Shown here piece after piece: positions 38,168 through 48,858 of a DNA stretch of 64,000 nucleotides. Both the position numbers and the translations under genes were made by a program. The DNA is from Onchidella celtica (taxonomy: Eukaryota; Mollusca; Gastropoda; Systellommatophora; Onchidiidae). The stretch is from NCBI GenBank assembly GCA_963931925.1, contig OZ007567.1:77504686-77568685 (forward strand). Direction: 5' to 3'. Each line of letters starts with the position of its first letter. The first letter of the stretch is position 1. Below the pieces are notes generated by a model. It searched no databases and was not told the DNA's origin. It saw only the letters and a list, made by a program, of their open reading frames with translations.

Positions 38168-38720
38168 CCTTCTTCTTCTTTCGTTCACCAATCTAAATCT
38201 GCAGATTTGTTCTTTTAATAAAATCTACGGTTTTCTGCAGTTCTGGCAGAGCACCATAGAGTTTGATATTCAGGTCGGTGGGTTGGGGCCAATATGTTTC
38301 TCGCAGTGCTGAGAGGAGTGTGCAGTTCTGCAATATATGCTCCGTGTTTTGAGGAGACTGGCTGCACTCGCATATGGCAGATGTTCCTATTTTGAACTTG
38401 GTGAACATGTGGTGGTGGAGCCTATTGTGACCAGTTCTTAGTCTGAACAATAGTACTTGATCCTCTCTGTTCAGGAGATGATATTTATCCTGTTGGTTTA
38501 TTTGCTGCCGTCTGTTGTTTTTGATGAGGTTTTTCTTCTCATAGTAGTTTAGGAGGCACTGTGGCTGCTCCAGGCCGGAGCCCTCCTTGGCCAGTTGGTC
38601 TGCCTTCTCATTGCCTGGGACTCCACAATGTGATGGTATCCACTGTAGGACTATCCTGCTTCTATTTCCAAGCTGTGTAAAACATCCTCCATATTCCCAG
38701 ATTACATCGTGGAAAGGGGA
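38168..38720 (-). mobile_element. 5'-truncated LINE with RNase H domain and GAA-repeat tail
   Basis: The minus strand reads the end of a LINE polyprotein. QWIPSHCGVPGNEKADQLAK holds the RNase H histidine and aspartate, followed by a long FRLRTGHNRLHHHMF region and the zinc-knuckle-like CECSQSPQNTEHILQNC, with a stop at 38193. A GAAGAAGAAG tail follows. The 5' part is lost near 38720, and an upstream frameshift is likely. It belongs to an RNase H-bearing clade (I/Jockey-like). Target duplications were not identified. Confidence 0.85.
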
Positions 38721-39254
38721 GGGTGTGGGCGACGGAGTTCGGAAGGGGGGGGGGGGAGAGTGATTATTAGGCGAGACACAGGCATGTTCCCGTTGCTGTC
38801 ATTACGCACACTGAACCCCGGCAGAAGGCGCCCAGCGGAAGATAATAGCCAAGGGAGAAAGAGACTTCCCTAAAAAGCGGCCCCGGAATTATGCTCTGCT
38901 CCAATAATAGCATCTTCGACTGGGGGGGGGGGGGGAGGGGGGGGCAAGACTGAAGCAAAGATGTTATTTAATTTTATTTAGTCATAACTTGTACCATTTT
39001 GGGGTTATCTGTAAAATACGTAGGCTCAATCTTGGCTAAGTAGCACTTTCCATGCACTTGGCATCCATCCCCCAACCCCCTTTTCTTTTTCGGCCCTTCC
39101 AATGTTTAACGTCGATGATACGACCGATTTGAGGTCTTTATTTTAGGAGGTTCGCTGCCCTTGGCATTTACACCTCACTTTACTTGTTTTATTATTTCTT
39201 GTTCTGGCGGGGGGGGGGGGGGGAGGGGGATGATATGGATAAATTTTAATCTAT

Positions 39255-39598
39255 TAATTTCAATTTTGCCCGGGCAGCGGCCTTTCGGCCTGCTCTTTAC
39301 GATTTCCAACTGCCAAGGTATCTTTAACGTGCGCAACGTGCACACGGGCCCTCCGAATTTTTTCGTCCTTATCCGAGAAGACTAGGTACTCGATCCTACC
39401 CCCCAATAGGACCAGGGACTTGAAAATATGAGAAAAATCCAATTTCCAAGAACTACTCGATCCTACCCCCCAATAGGACCAGGGACTTGAAAATACGAGA
39501 AAAATCCACTTTCCAACATGCCTGCACTGCCCGGGTTTAGAACCCGGGACCCTTGGCATGAGAGGCGAGCACCTTGCCTCTAGACCACCTTGTCCCCG
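39255..39598 (-). mobile_element. tRNA-derived SINE copy 1 with internal duplication
   Basis: Read on the minus strand, the head has an A-box (TGGTCTAGAGG, 39587-39577) and a B-box (GGGTTCTAAAC, 39545-39535), the split promoter of RNA polymerase III. A conserved body follows, with GTGCGCAACGTGCACAC and a GCCGCTGCC..GGGCAAAA end. About 61 bp (39392-39452) is repeated in tandem at 39453-39513. Confidence 0.85.
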
Positions 39599-40449
39599 TG
39601 ATGTTTGAAAACATTAAATGGCATTTTGCACGAACTATGGGGCGGTTTCATCAGACACGATCTTTTATATAGCGCAACAACTTAATTTGCTGGAAAAAAA
39701 AAGTAAGTAAAACAAAACTTTTCAATTTATTACCATTATGGGTAAGCGTACGAACGCTTCTCAGTCCCCACACCCCCCCCCCCCAACCCAATTCCCTTCC
39801 CCACATGTGCGTTCTTCATACACTGGGGACAACCCCCTCCCACCTCCAATTTCAAGCGCACCGTGCTTGATGAATGGCCACTTTTCTAAGTTCGCCGTTG
39901 GCTCTCAGAGGAAGCATTCCGCAGCCTAAAATACCACCGGTTTCGCAATACTGTACTGATTTAACGTCAGTGGGGCCAAGTGAGCAGCAGGACTGTGATT
40001 CAAAGTCACATTAAATGTGGGTTCATTATTTTAACTATTTATTCTTCTTACTGAAAAAAAAAAAGCCAGTAGTAAGCAACAGCATAACAGTAGCTGAGCT
40101 CCTACTCCCCAACATGACAACACGATCTCAGTGGCGCGTCCATAAAGTACGTATGCTGGCAGGGAAGAGGCCTGGGCGTTTGGGCCCTCGTGTATGAAAC
40201 GTGTGCATGGGCGGGGGTAGTTTCCTGAGGGGCTGGCGTACGCTTTTCAGTTATGGTACTGAATTTTTTTTTTAAATTTTGCTTGGTCAACGAAGTGATT
40301 TGCAAATACAATTGAAACAAACAGCTCATGCAAAATGTGACTAAAAATTTTCAAACATCAAGGCCCTGTCATCGAGATTAGCCATTCTAATAGCCATAAG
40401 CGGGTACAGGGGGATGAGAAGGTGAGGCCAAGTGCATGGAAAGCATTTA

Positions 40450-41062
40450 CTAAGGGTGAATCAGACGAAGACTGGTGTAGGCGCCAGACCGGTGGCTCGC
40501 CGCCGGGCATCATCATCATTGCCTTTCTCACCCTGGATCAGGGTATAGGCCACCAACAAACACTTTCCATCCCTCTCTATCATGGGCCAGCCTCTTTACA
40601 TTATTCCAAGTCTTTCCGCTTCGTTGCACATCATTTTCTCTGGCTCTTCTCCACGTTCCGCGCGGCCTTCCTCTTGATCTCTTGCCCTGGGGATTCCAAT
40701 CCAATACCTTCTTCGCGATGCTGTTTCCTGGCCTCCTGAGAGTGTGGCCGATCCATCTCCATCGCCTCCTACCAATTTCCTCTCTGACTGGGCTCTGTCT
40801 TGTTCTTTTCCAAACAATTTCATTGCTGACCTTGTCTGTCCATCTGATCTTAAGTAGCTTCCTCAAACATCTGTTGATGAAAACTTGCGCCGCCGGGCAT
40901 ACATAAACTTTACTTCACACTCTAGCACAACAGGCACTGCTGACACCGCGACCCTGCGGGATGCAGTGGGCAGTGCCTTTGGTGTTGGTGTGAAGCAAAA
41001 TTTACGGACGGCGAGGTCTGGCGGCGCCTACACCAACCTTGGTCTGTTTCACGCCCGGGGGA
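40450..41062. repeat. MITE family J interrupted by an RTE-like LINE
   Basis: The left end has AGACGAAGACTGGTGTAGGC then GCCAGACC; the right end is the inverse, GGTCTGGCGGCGCCTACACC then GTCTGTTTCACGCCC. Without the 377-bp LINE and one duplication copy the element is about 220 bp. Confidence 0.65.
40511..40887 (-). mobile_element. 5'-truncated RTE-like LINE with 13-bp target-site duplication
   Basis: A 377-bp fragment on the minus strand flanked by CGCCGCCGGGCAT at 40498-40510 and 40888-40900. It encodes the extreme C-terminus of a non-LTR reverse transcriptase (40866-40528, with RRRWRWIGHTLRRP and NPQGKRSRGRPR motifs) and ends in a short ATG-repeat tail. Five-prime truncation and a simple-repeat tail are typical of target-primed reverse transcription. 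It interrupts MITE family J. Confidence 0.9.
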
Positions 41063-41337
41063 AGGGAGATCGCCAAAAAATCGAGTGCATGTACTTTGTG
41101 GATGGCCCCCTCAACCACTCCCACGAAGATACCTGCACCGCCATACCTCTCAGCCTCGACCTTTTAGCAACTATTAATTCCGTTCCAAAGCCGCAGATCA
41201 AAGAACTCGAGAGAAAACAGAAAAGGTTTACACAAATGTGTTGTCGGCGCACATGGCTCGCTAAGTCTGGTTCTGTCTCCACTGCAATCCCCCCATTGTG
41301 TAACTTGATTTGCTTCATTCGACCACACCTACAACAG

Positions 41338-41905
41338 AGCGAGTTTGAGTTTGAGTTTTAGAGAAAGCCAGGGCCGCCGTTTAACATCAGTACGGGCCCC
41401 TGAGCAAAGCGACAGGCTACGGCCCGCCCGGCGTGATTTTTTTTTCGTACTCACTTTACCAAATTCAGGAGCGTCGCAGCAACAGCTCCAACATATTACA
41501 GGGATTTTCGGTGACGTCCAGAGTCATTTTAGGGTTAGGGTGCACAGTCCAGAGATTGCAGCACTCATGGCAGTGTTCGGTAGACGAGAAATCTCTTAGC
41601 CGATGACCTGTGTTTGGGGGTGTGTTGCTGCCCCGCTCCTGAATTTGGTAAAGTGAGTACGAAAAAAATCACGCGGCCCGCCCCCTATGCGACTACTCAG
41701 AAATGTGCATGCATGGGGCTCCCTAAACCCTTGGGGGCCCCCAAGCAACCAAGCATGTGCCCACGCGTTAAGACGGCTCTGGAGAAAGCACGTCGACACG
41801 ATAACGGCCATATTTATTGTGCTACGAAGACGCAAGATACAGACGGAAAATAACAGAATATTAGGACAGAACGAGACCCTACCAGCAGCGCCCACCGGCC
41901 ACCTG
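41338..41905 (-). repeat. Family A retroposon copy split by a hAT insertion
   Basis: Segments 41338-41368 and 41782-41905 join to a normal family A sequence once the hAT element and one copy of GAGAAAGC are taken out. The hexamer tail (GAGTTTGAGTTTGAGTTT) is intact and CACGTCGACACGATAACGGC follows directly. This fixes the order of events: A first, hAT later. Confidence 0.85.
41369..41781. mobile_element. Non-autonomous hAT element with perfect 8-bp duplication
   Basis: A 413-bp element bounded by CAGGGCCGCCGTTTAAC and an imperfect inverse ending ACGGCTCTG. It is flanked by GAGAAAGC at 41361-41368 and 41782-41789. No transposase is encoded. Inside, a long inverted repeat of about 50 bp (around 41430-41480 against 41630-41682) would fold into a hairpin. 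Its terminus begins CAGGGCCG and has nearby GGGCCCC cores, like the large hAT at 8894, so a related transposase may move it. It interrupts a family A retroposon. Confidence 0.9.
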
Positions 41906-44900
41906 CACCTACAACACAGCAACACTCGCAAAGTTCTATCCCTCTCTTTCACTGCATCTTTACAGCCCTCATTCTTCTCCCTTTCCTTGTCATTCGTGTC
42001 CTTGTTCTCGTTTTATGTCCAGTGTTTAAACGTAAGGTTCACTTCATTCCAAGCGATACATAAGAGAGCCATCTGTAAACACAGAGCGAATCAGATCGAT
42101 TACGGCTCTCTACCACCGCTCCTGCATTCTAACAAGGAAACAAATATGCACACATAGAAGGCTCTTAAATCAATCTCTGCCAATTCCCTCCCTAACCTTA
42201 ACCTCTTCAGCGCTGTTGTTGCCATTGGGGAATTTCGTATAAATTTCATATTTAAAAAAGTGCTGCCCATTTCACAAGTTCATTAAATTCATGTGCTTCT
42301 CCAGGAAAAAAAAAAACCTGGGAAAAAAAAAGAAAAAAGATAATAGGTGTTATAAATCAAAAGGGGAAAATTTATCCTGAGATTCATTCATTCACAAGCG
42401 GGTGATTGTAACCAAAAAAGTCCCATCAATATCTGAACTTTTCTGGAACCCCGCTCCATATCACTCCACCTTCCTCCTCCCTCGGCAATACACCGTTGGA
42501 GCATGGGGGATGCGGGACGCTAACCCACCGGCAAAGGCAAGAAAACGAAAAGGCGCAAAAGAAATGAGAGTTCAGTGGCCCCGTGAAACTTCGGACGTAT
42601 GAACGAACGAGCCATCGCATGAAAATAAATCACGCAAGGTGAAAGATGACATGCCAACTCACTCATTCAATTCCCTCTCTAACATGCTCCACCTGCGCAG
42701 AAAATGGGTATCTGTGATCTGTGGACTCCATTCAATGTAAACGTGACAAATTGCTGGTTGATAGGGGACACTTTCTGAAAAGCTGACCCAACAGTTCGCC
42801 TCTGAAGTCAATGGGTGTATAATAAAAGATGCACAGGAGACAGCGTTTTATATAGACCACGGACATAAAAAGCCAATGGGGTTCAAGTAGTGCAAGATTT
42901 GTTTCAACATGGGATTACAGAACTGTTTTGAAAAGTGACAGTAAATTATAGTAAATACCCTGATATAAACACACAAGCAAGGGCCAGCGTTCCGTGTCTA
43001 AAGTGTAAAGCTATGCAATAAGTGCCAATAATTTGGGTATAAAGTAAACAATATGCAGCTTAGGACCTCACAGTCCCCAGGGGCCTCGGCAAAATGCTTT
43101 TTAAAAATGTTTTAAATTGTTTTGGTCACTGATATTTTTCACTTTAAATACCGTGCCTTTAAATAATTAAAAGTAATGTACATCACGTTTCAATTCTTAT
43201 AGCGACCCAAGGTTGTCTTGTTTCGTTACGCACCTTTGTGCAGCCTTCTGAGTGTGCCTTTTAACAAGGGGCCTTTACGCTTTATCTAGCTTGGGACCTC
43301 ACCGCTGGGTCGCGGGATAAGCAGTGCTAGTGTGGAAGCAAAGCATATGGGCGACGAGCCACCGGTCTGGCGCCTACACCAGCCTTAGTATGTCTCACCC
43401 CTAAATATGACACAGTAAGCCATCATGTGGTGACAAGGCCCTGAATCACCAGCGGGTCACCGCAGCTCTATGCCGGACGTTTCATCAGCAGCAGGACTCG
43501 TGATTACCATCACTACTCGTCTCTGGCCTTCTGGCGTTACTGTAGTTGATCAAGATTGCCCGCAAGATTTTAGATCCACCCTAATCCGCGCCGTAATGCT
43601 AACGGATCAGTATGTTATCTGAGAGACGGAAAGTGATACTCGCCGATTTCAGATGACGCCCATGTCTGGTTTCAACACTGAGTACCCGAAAAGAGTAATG
43701 AAGCACACACGCTATAGCCTTGTCAAAAAATTACTTTAAATCTAATGAAAAAGTTAAGTTTCTTGGTGTTTTTGTATCATATTTGGAGGCTATCCATTCC
43801 ATAAAGTGCCTACGTTCGGAAGAAGGAAGAATGGGAGGGGGTGGGGGAATGGAATGACCATGACCCCCAGCGCATGAAAGGCGTACACGGGGGAAGAGGG
43901 AGAAAGATGAAGCATACGCACTTGACAGTTACAATGATGAATGGAAACGTTTAGTTTTATCTATAAGGTTTCCAACTAAAGAAGCTGTGGTCCTGATCAT
44001 ATAAAAATCATATACACAGGATTTGCTTCTAATGGAACACTTAAATTGTCCGTGCTAAATGACATTTAAAGCTTCAGAATATCAAGGCCCTGTCAAAGAC
44101 ATTCAACAGTTTAATGGCCGTACACTCTTGCAAACGGGAGGGGGGGGGGGGTGACGCCAACTTATGGCAAACGTATGGAAAGCTATATGGTGATTTTGGG
44201 AAGGGATGGGGAGTGGGGGGGGGGGGAGGGGAGAGGGGTAAGTAAAAAAAAATTAAAATCGGCAAACGCCAGTTGACGCACTTTATGGATTGTCCTTGCC
44301 GTAACTTTTGCAGTGTACATGATGGGAGAAAAAAAAAAGAAGTCACATGAAATACACTGCTAGACCGTTCGATTTGATTTCCTGCTCAGCCTTTTGTATA
44401 CGCGCTACAAAGTACATTAATTAAACTTGGAGTAAACACATCACTTTTCCACTTTCATCAACTGTAAGTGTAGGGGTTGGTGGCTGCAGGCGATTGGGTG
44501 TGGGAGAAAACCTTACCAGTCTCCTATCGTCCTGTTTATGCCAGTTGCAGGCACCGGTTGCAGTACAAAAATTTGCGCTGAAAAGTTGAAGGGGGGGGGG
44601 GGGGGACTCAGGTGCCGATCTTCATATAACAGTAACATCCTCTTTAAAAGTGTAGCGTCTGTGAGATCCCAAGACGTAAGGGTAGCAATAGTAAAATTAA
44701 TGACTGTGTGTTGATGAGAACGCACATGCATATTATTTTTTGATTTTCAAAACTATGGGAAGATGGGCAGTGGCATCACTGAGAAAATACCTGGAATTTC
44801 AAGAAAAAATTCCATGAAATAAGATAATTATTAACTTGTTCAACTGCTTCTGGGTCCATCGGCGAAGGTTTAGTGAAATCGCACCTATGTTGTGCTTTTT

Positions 44901-45559
44901 TTTTCTCCCTGAACTCAGATGTACAGTTCAGCACTATCAATACTTATAACTTTACTGCCACATCAAAACTAACATAACTTATGTCCCCAGAGATACTCAG
45001 TAATGTGACAAGTCGGGCTGATGAGGAATAAAAGGTTCCCTAATGTGGGTGTTTTTTAAAGGTCTTTTTTTTTCCCACTCTTTCAAATACTGAAACTTTC
45101 TTTCTGTCATGGCTCGTGCCTCCATCATAATCACTGTCTAAAGCTAAAATCAGTCTCATTGGGGTTAATTATCTCACGTTTTCTTCACTTTATCACCCCT
45201 GCCCCGTCCCCTTCTCGTTCAACATTGCGCTGTGTACAAACTAGGCCAACAAAGCATTGCTCGATTTTTTTTTTTGTATCAACGCAAGGCTCATTATGCA
45301 AATCTCTCATATGGAATAAATTCGGATAAATTTTGTTTCTATTCTTTCTGCACAAGTCTTACTAGGCATGAGAGACGCCTGCGGTCACAAAAGTTGAATC
45401 GGTTTAGTGTATTGATTTTACTCATTCTGGCTCTGATGGTTTGCGCACACAAAAAAAAATGAACATTATTAACTGATAAGAACCGACTAAAGATACTCAG
45501 ATCCAATAGTGAGTATGTGTTTCTGTTAATATCGTTACTTAAGAGAAGTGGCTATCTAT
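41906..45559. other. No gene seen
   Basis: Non-coding with a solo family J end at 43352, poly-G runs near 44142, 44215 and 44590, and a CAAGGCCCTGTC segment at 44084 that also occurs at 40360. Confidence 0.65.
43352..43410. repeat. Solo end of MITE family J
   Basis: CGAGCCACCGGTCTGGCGCC, then TACACCAGCCTTAGTATGTC and TCACCCCTAA, matches the family J end; no partner end was seen. Confidence 0.55.
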
Positions 45560-45597
45560 CAGTGTTTCTCAAAGTGGGGCGTGGCAATAATTTGGTA

Positions 45598-46852
45598 GGG
45601 GACTTCAGGGGTACCGGAAAACTGAGCCGGATTTTTAATCCTATTGTTCAAAACTTCAAAGGTAGCTCGTAAAAGCTGTTGGTAGACTGAGCCGGTTTTT
45701 GGCATATCGATACTTAATTTTTCTAACGACTTGTCAACCTCTTCCGTTCGCCACTTATTGAGGCTGTTTCTTTACTTTTTTTTCTGGTGAATTTTGTAAG
45801 AATTAAATGCATGTAATTATAACAGCTGATTGAAACGGTCTAAATACGTGTTGCCCCCTGCTCACCACGGAGAGGTAGAAGTCGGATTTTGAGCAGGATA
45901 ATGTTTAGATTGAGAGCTGTTAAAACCATGATAAAAATTGTTTAAAAAATATTAAAAGGGGCCTCACAACTTGACGGGTAGCATCTTGAGAGCCATTTTG
46001 TGCACAAACTCTGCCTGAGACAGCCTTTGCTCATTGTAGTCAGTAATGAGAGTCTCCCTAATTCTCTCACGCTCACGCAAGCGTCTCACAGGAACATTGT
46101 GGTACTGATAGGATGATCTGACCTTTATGTCAGTTCGTAATTGTTCTTCTGCGAGTTTTTCGACCAACAGAAATAGGTTTGGATGCGGCGATGTAAAGTG
46201 GCTTGCAAAATGTTTATGGAAACTTTCGCATGCATTGGCCGTTCTGACGGAACTTTCAAGACAAGTCCACAAGCTGGGCGGGTATCTGGCAGTTGAAGAA
46301 ATGTAGATGTCAAATACATAGACTGGAAACATTGTGAGTTTGTCGTCATCCTGGTCTGGGCACTGGGCCATGATGACAAAGTACTTCACTAGGCTCAAGA
46401 GCCGGTAAGCCAAAAAAGGATTTTAGCCACATTGCAGTTTCACTGGTAGACTTGTACTCAGGAGATAGTCCAATTTGTTGAAGTTTTCGGTGCCATGCTT
46501 GACCGACATGAAACTGACAAGACTTTAGTTGCAGTCTCTGGGAAGGTGCGTCGACAGGCAGAAAGCATGGCAAGCCTATTGAGTTGTGTTAGGCGCGCGG
46601 GCACAGTCAGTTTGTGACTGTGCCTGTTGTGTGTTAGCATACTGAGTCTATCCAAAGATCTATCATGTATATACAGTCCAGTGCTTTAGGATTGGTACAT
46701 CAGGCTAATCGATCTAAAGTTCGAAAACAACATAGTCGATATCTACAACAAAAAACCGGCTCAGTTTTCCAACAGGGGTCGGCGGCTTATTGCGCAATGC
46801 GTTGCATAACAGGTGAAAAACCGGCTCAGTCTTCCGTACCCCGACTTCAGAC
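45598..46852 (-). mobile_element. Internally shortened MULE-type transposon with doubled terminal repeats
   Basis: The left end (45601-45635) and right end (46816-46850) share an inverted GGGGTACCGGAA..CTGAGCCGG motif. A second inverted pair lies just inside (45683-45700 and 46751-46780), again with CTGAGCCGG next to a T-run. Between them is a broken MULE transposase. No clear target duplication was recognised. Total length of about 1.25 kb is far below an autonomous MULE. Confidence 0.7.
45964..46655 (-). pseudogene. MULE transposase C-terminal remnant
   Basis: Three overlapping reading frames on the minus strand carry one decayed protein. CQFHVGQAWHRKLQQIGLS and WLKSFFGLPALEP lie at 46573-46346. 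After a frameshift near 46380 the next frame has PPSLW, TANACESFHKHF and HPNLFLLVEKL and ends at 45964. These are typical of the second half of animal MULE transposases (the ESFH motif around the last catalytic acidic residue). The N-terminal zinc finger and first catalytic aspartates are absent. Confidence 0.75.
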
Positions 46853-46980
46853 TTCAACTTAACTGTATAGGCCCATTGCGAATCACGTCACAGAGTGTTT
46901 TTGTTTTGTACTTCCGACACTTAAAATGGCGGGTGGATCAGCTGACGAGTGTAACTTCGAGATATGTCTAAGCGGTTAAA

Positions 46981-47105
46981 ATGCCTGCTGGTTGCATTGC
47001 AGTTGACTGTTATGTCAGGGGTGGAAAGGATGGACCCAAGCTGGTCAGATTCCCTCCCATCCGTGTAAACAAGGGAGATGAAGTGAAAGAATTGACCGAA
47101 CGTCT
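46981..47105 (+). CDS. Candidate THAP-domain first exon
   Basis: The ATG at 46981 opens MPAGCIAVDCYVRGGKDG, then LVRFPPIRVNKGDEVKE. This matches the start of a THAP zinc finger (first two cysteines C5 and C10, then an FP pair). THAP domains bind DNA in transcription factors and in P-element-like transposases. The later C2CH cysteine and histidine, the tryptophan and the AVPxA box are not in this frame, which runs to a stop at 47187. So the exon must end early (a GT at about 47111 is possible) or the gene is broken. AAAATGGCGG at 46923, a YY1-like promoter motif, lies just upstream. No next exon was found. Confidence 0.45.
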
Positions 47106-47699
47106 CCCATGTGCGTGTGCACACGTGTCTTTGTTTACTGTAGTGAACTTTTTCATAGCTCGCCGCCGATTGATTTGCGATCCCTGAAGTGCTCGCAAGT
47201 GCAAGTTAGCTAACGAATCAAAATCAGTGCTACCATCGCCATGGTTATGCGTCGGTCCTGACAGCTAAAATGGCCGATATCCGCAATGGTTGTTTGTTTA
47301 TGTCGTGTTGGTGGTTTCCCTGTTTGGCTCCCATTAAAACATCGAATTTAACAGATGCAGATAAAATTTTAATAAAAACTTCTTTTGAATGTATAGATGC
47401 TGAATATAATATATATATATATATATATTTTATCTTTTTGTGTATACTGAATACTATGTCCGATCATGATGGGGCGCATGTTTTGTTTTTGTTTTCTTTG
47501 GGGGGGAGGGGGGGGGGATTGAGGTGGGGCATGGGACAAAAAAAAAACGGTCAAGAAACACTGGTGTAGGCCTATATTTATATGACTGTTAAGCTCATAC
47601 AGACACAAATCACTGCGTATCACTTTCACCTTTGTTTTGCAAAATCTGAAATGATTACAACCTCGGTATTGTTTCCATTCCGTTCAGATACAAGAAATC

Positions 47700-47870
47700 A
47701 CGCCTCGATTATAGAGTGAGATGTAGAACTACGAAGTTAAAGGAGACTAGCGCACTGGCGACACTACTGAAACGTCTGTCTCACTAGTTTGGGCGCGTCA
47801 AAAACTGTTTAGGATGAGCCGGCGGAAAGAGAGACCTCCCGCATAGGAGCCAAAACACACCGGCTTTACT
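47700..47870. repeat. MITE family B copy, decayed
   Basis: Keeps GTGAGATGTAGAACTACG, TAGCGCACTGGCGACACTAC and GGGCGCGTCAAAAACTGTTT in the 33384 orientation; terminal repeats are eroded. A short piece of the same family lies at 31495-31560. Confidence 0.65.
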
Positions 47871-48021
47871 AAGCACTAGACTAACAACAACAAAAAACAG
47901 GCTTAAAATGAATCTGTAAACCTCCCCAAGAAACAATATGCAAGTTTCACGTTAACCGATCAACATGACGTTTACTTTCAGCTAGATAGTCCTTGAATAC
48001 TGCATTTTTAAAAATCTGTCC

Positions 48022-48203
48022 CCACCCAGAAACCCTATGGAAGCCCGACACGTAGGCTTGACGTCAAGTTAGGATATAGGAATAACATCGTTCCTACGTA
48101 AATCCGCTGATTACGACATCGCGCCGACGTCGGTTTGATGTAGGAATCCGCCCCTACGGTAATCCCACCAATCCTACGGAAAAGCTACGTCGGATCGACC
48201 TAG
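48022..48203. repeat. MITE family F copy 1
   Basis: Starts CCCACCCAGAAACCCTATGG and ends TGCATGCTGGCTGGG, an imperfect inverted pair. Internal CTGATTACGACATCGCGCC and GGTTTGATGTAGGAATCC recur in copy 2. Confidence 0.75.
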
Positions 48204-48597
48204 TGCATGCTGGCTGGGCCTCTGCGCTGACATTGAAAAGAATATATAGGGAAACTGAATTTACATGGACAGCTGAAATACAAAACATGTTCACTCGCAG
48301 AGCCCCAGACCGCTGGAATGGAAAGTAAATAAATTTCAACAACGGTGCCCTTTCGGTAGCATCCTGATTTAGCTCGTGCTCTAAAGGACAACTGGGTGCT
48401 CTAAATCAATCAATCTATTCAATAAAGCTGATAGATACGTATGTGCATCATTTCCAGGTGAAAGGATATGCGCGTTGCATGTATGGGAGATTGGAATGTG
48501 GGGTATGTGTTGCATGTAAAAGGGTGTGTGTGTGTGGGCGCGCGTCAAGAAAGATGATTTACGAGTAAATCAATGGTGTTCAAAGGCTGGATTTATG

Positions 48598-48858
48598 TTA
48601 CGAAGGCGTTTCACCTCTTATGCCCAAGGTGCCGGGTTCGATCCCCGGTAGGTGCAGGCATGTTAGAATTTTTCTGGGGGAAGAATTCCTGTCCCTGATC
48701 CTATGATAGGTAGGGTTTAGCACCTAGTCTTGTCGGATAAGGACAAAAAAAAACTCGGAGGGCGCCTGTGCATGTTGCGCACGTTAAAGATACCATGGCA
48801 GTTGAAAGTCGAAAATTGCAAGCCTAACAAGGCCGCTGCCTGGGCAAAATTTTAAAGA
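48598..48858 (+). mobile_element. tRNA-derived SINE copy 2
   Basis: Same family as 39255-39598 in the opposite orientation. The B-box GGTTCGATCC is at 48635-48644. It shares GTGCAGGCATGTT, the CTTGTCGGATAAGGAC block, CGCACGTTAAAGATACC and the end CCGCTGCCTGGGCAAAAT. The A-box half is decayed. There is only one body unit here, so the duplication in copy 1 is secondary. Confidence 0.82.

Noticed and set aside
41531-41545. Telomere-like TTAGGGTTAGGG
   Set aside because: Only two units, inside a non-autonomous hAT element; not a telomere tract.
45560-47563. A single 2-kb hAT element bounded by CAGTGTTTCTC and its inverse
   Set aside because: The flanking 8-mers (CTATCTAT and GTGTAGGC) do not match and similarity stops after about 11 bp, so it is kept only as a hint.
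48633-48645. A true tRNA gene at the B-box of the 48598 repeat
   Set aside because: No acceptor-stem pairing or complete cloverleaf; the sequence continues into a SINE body shared with 39255.
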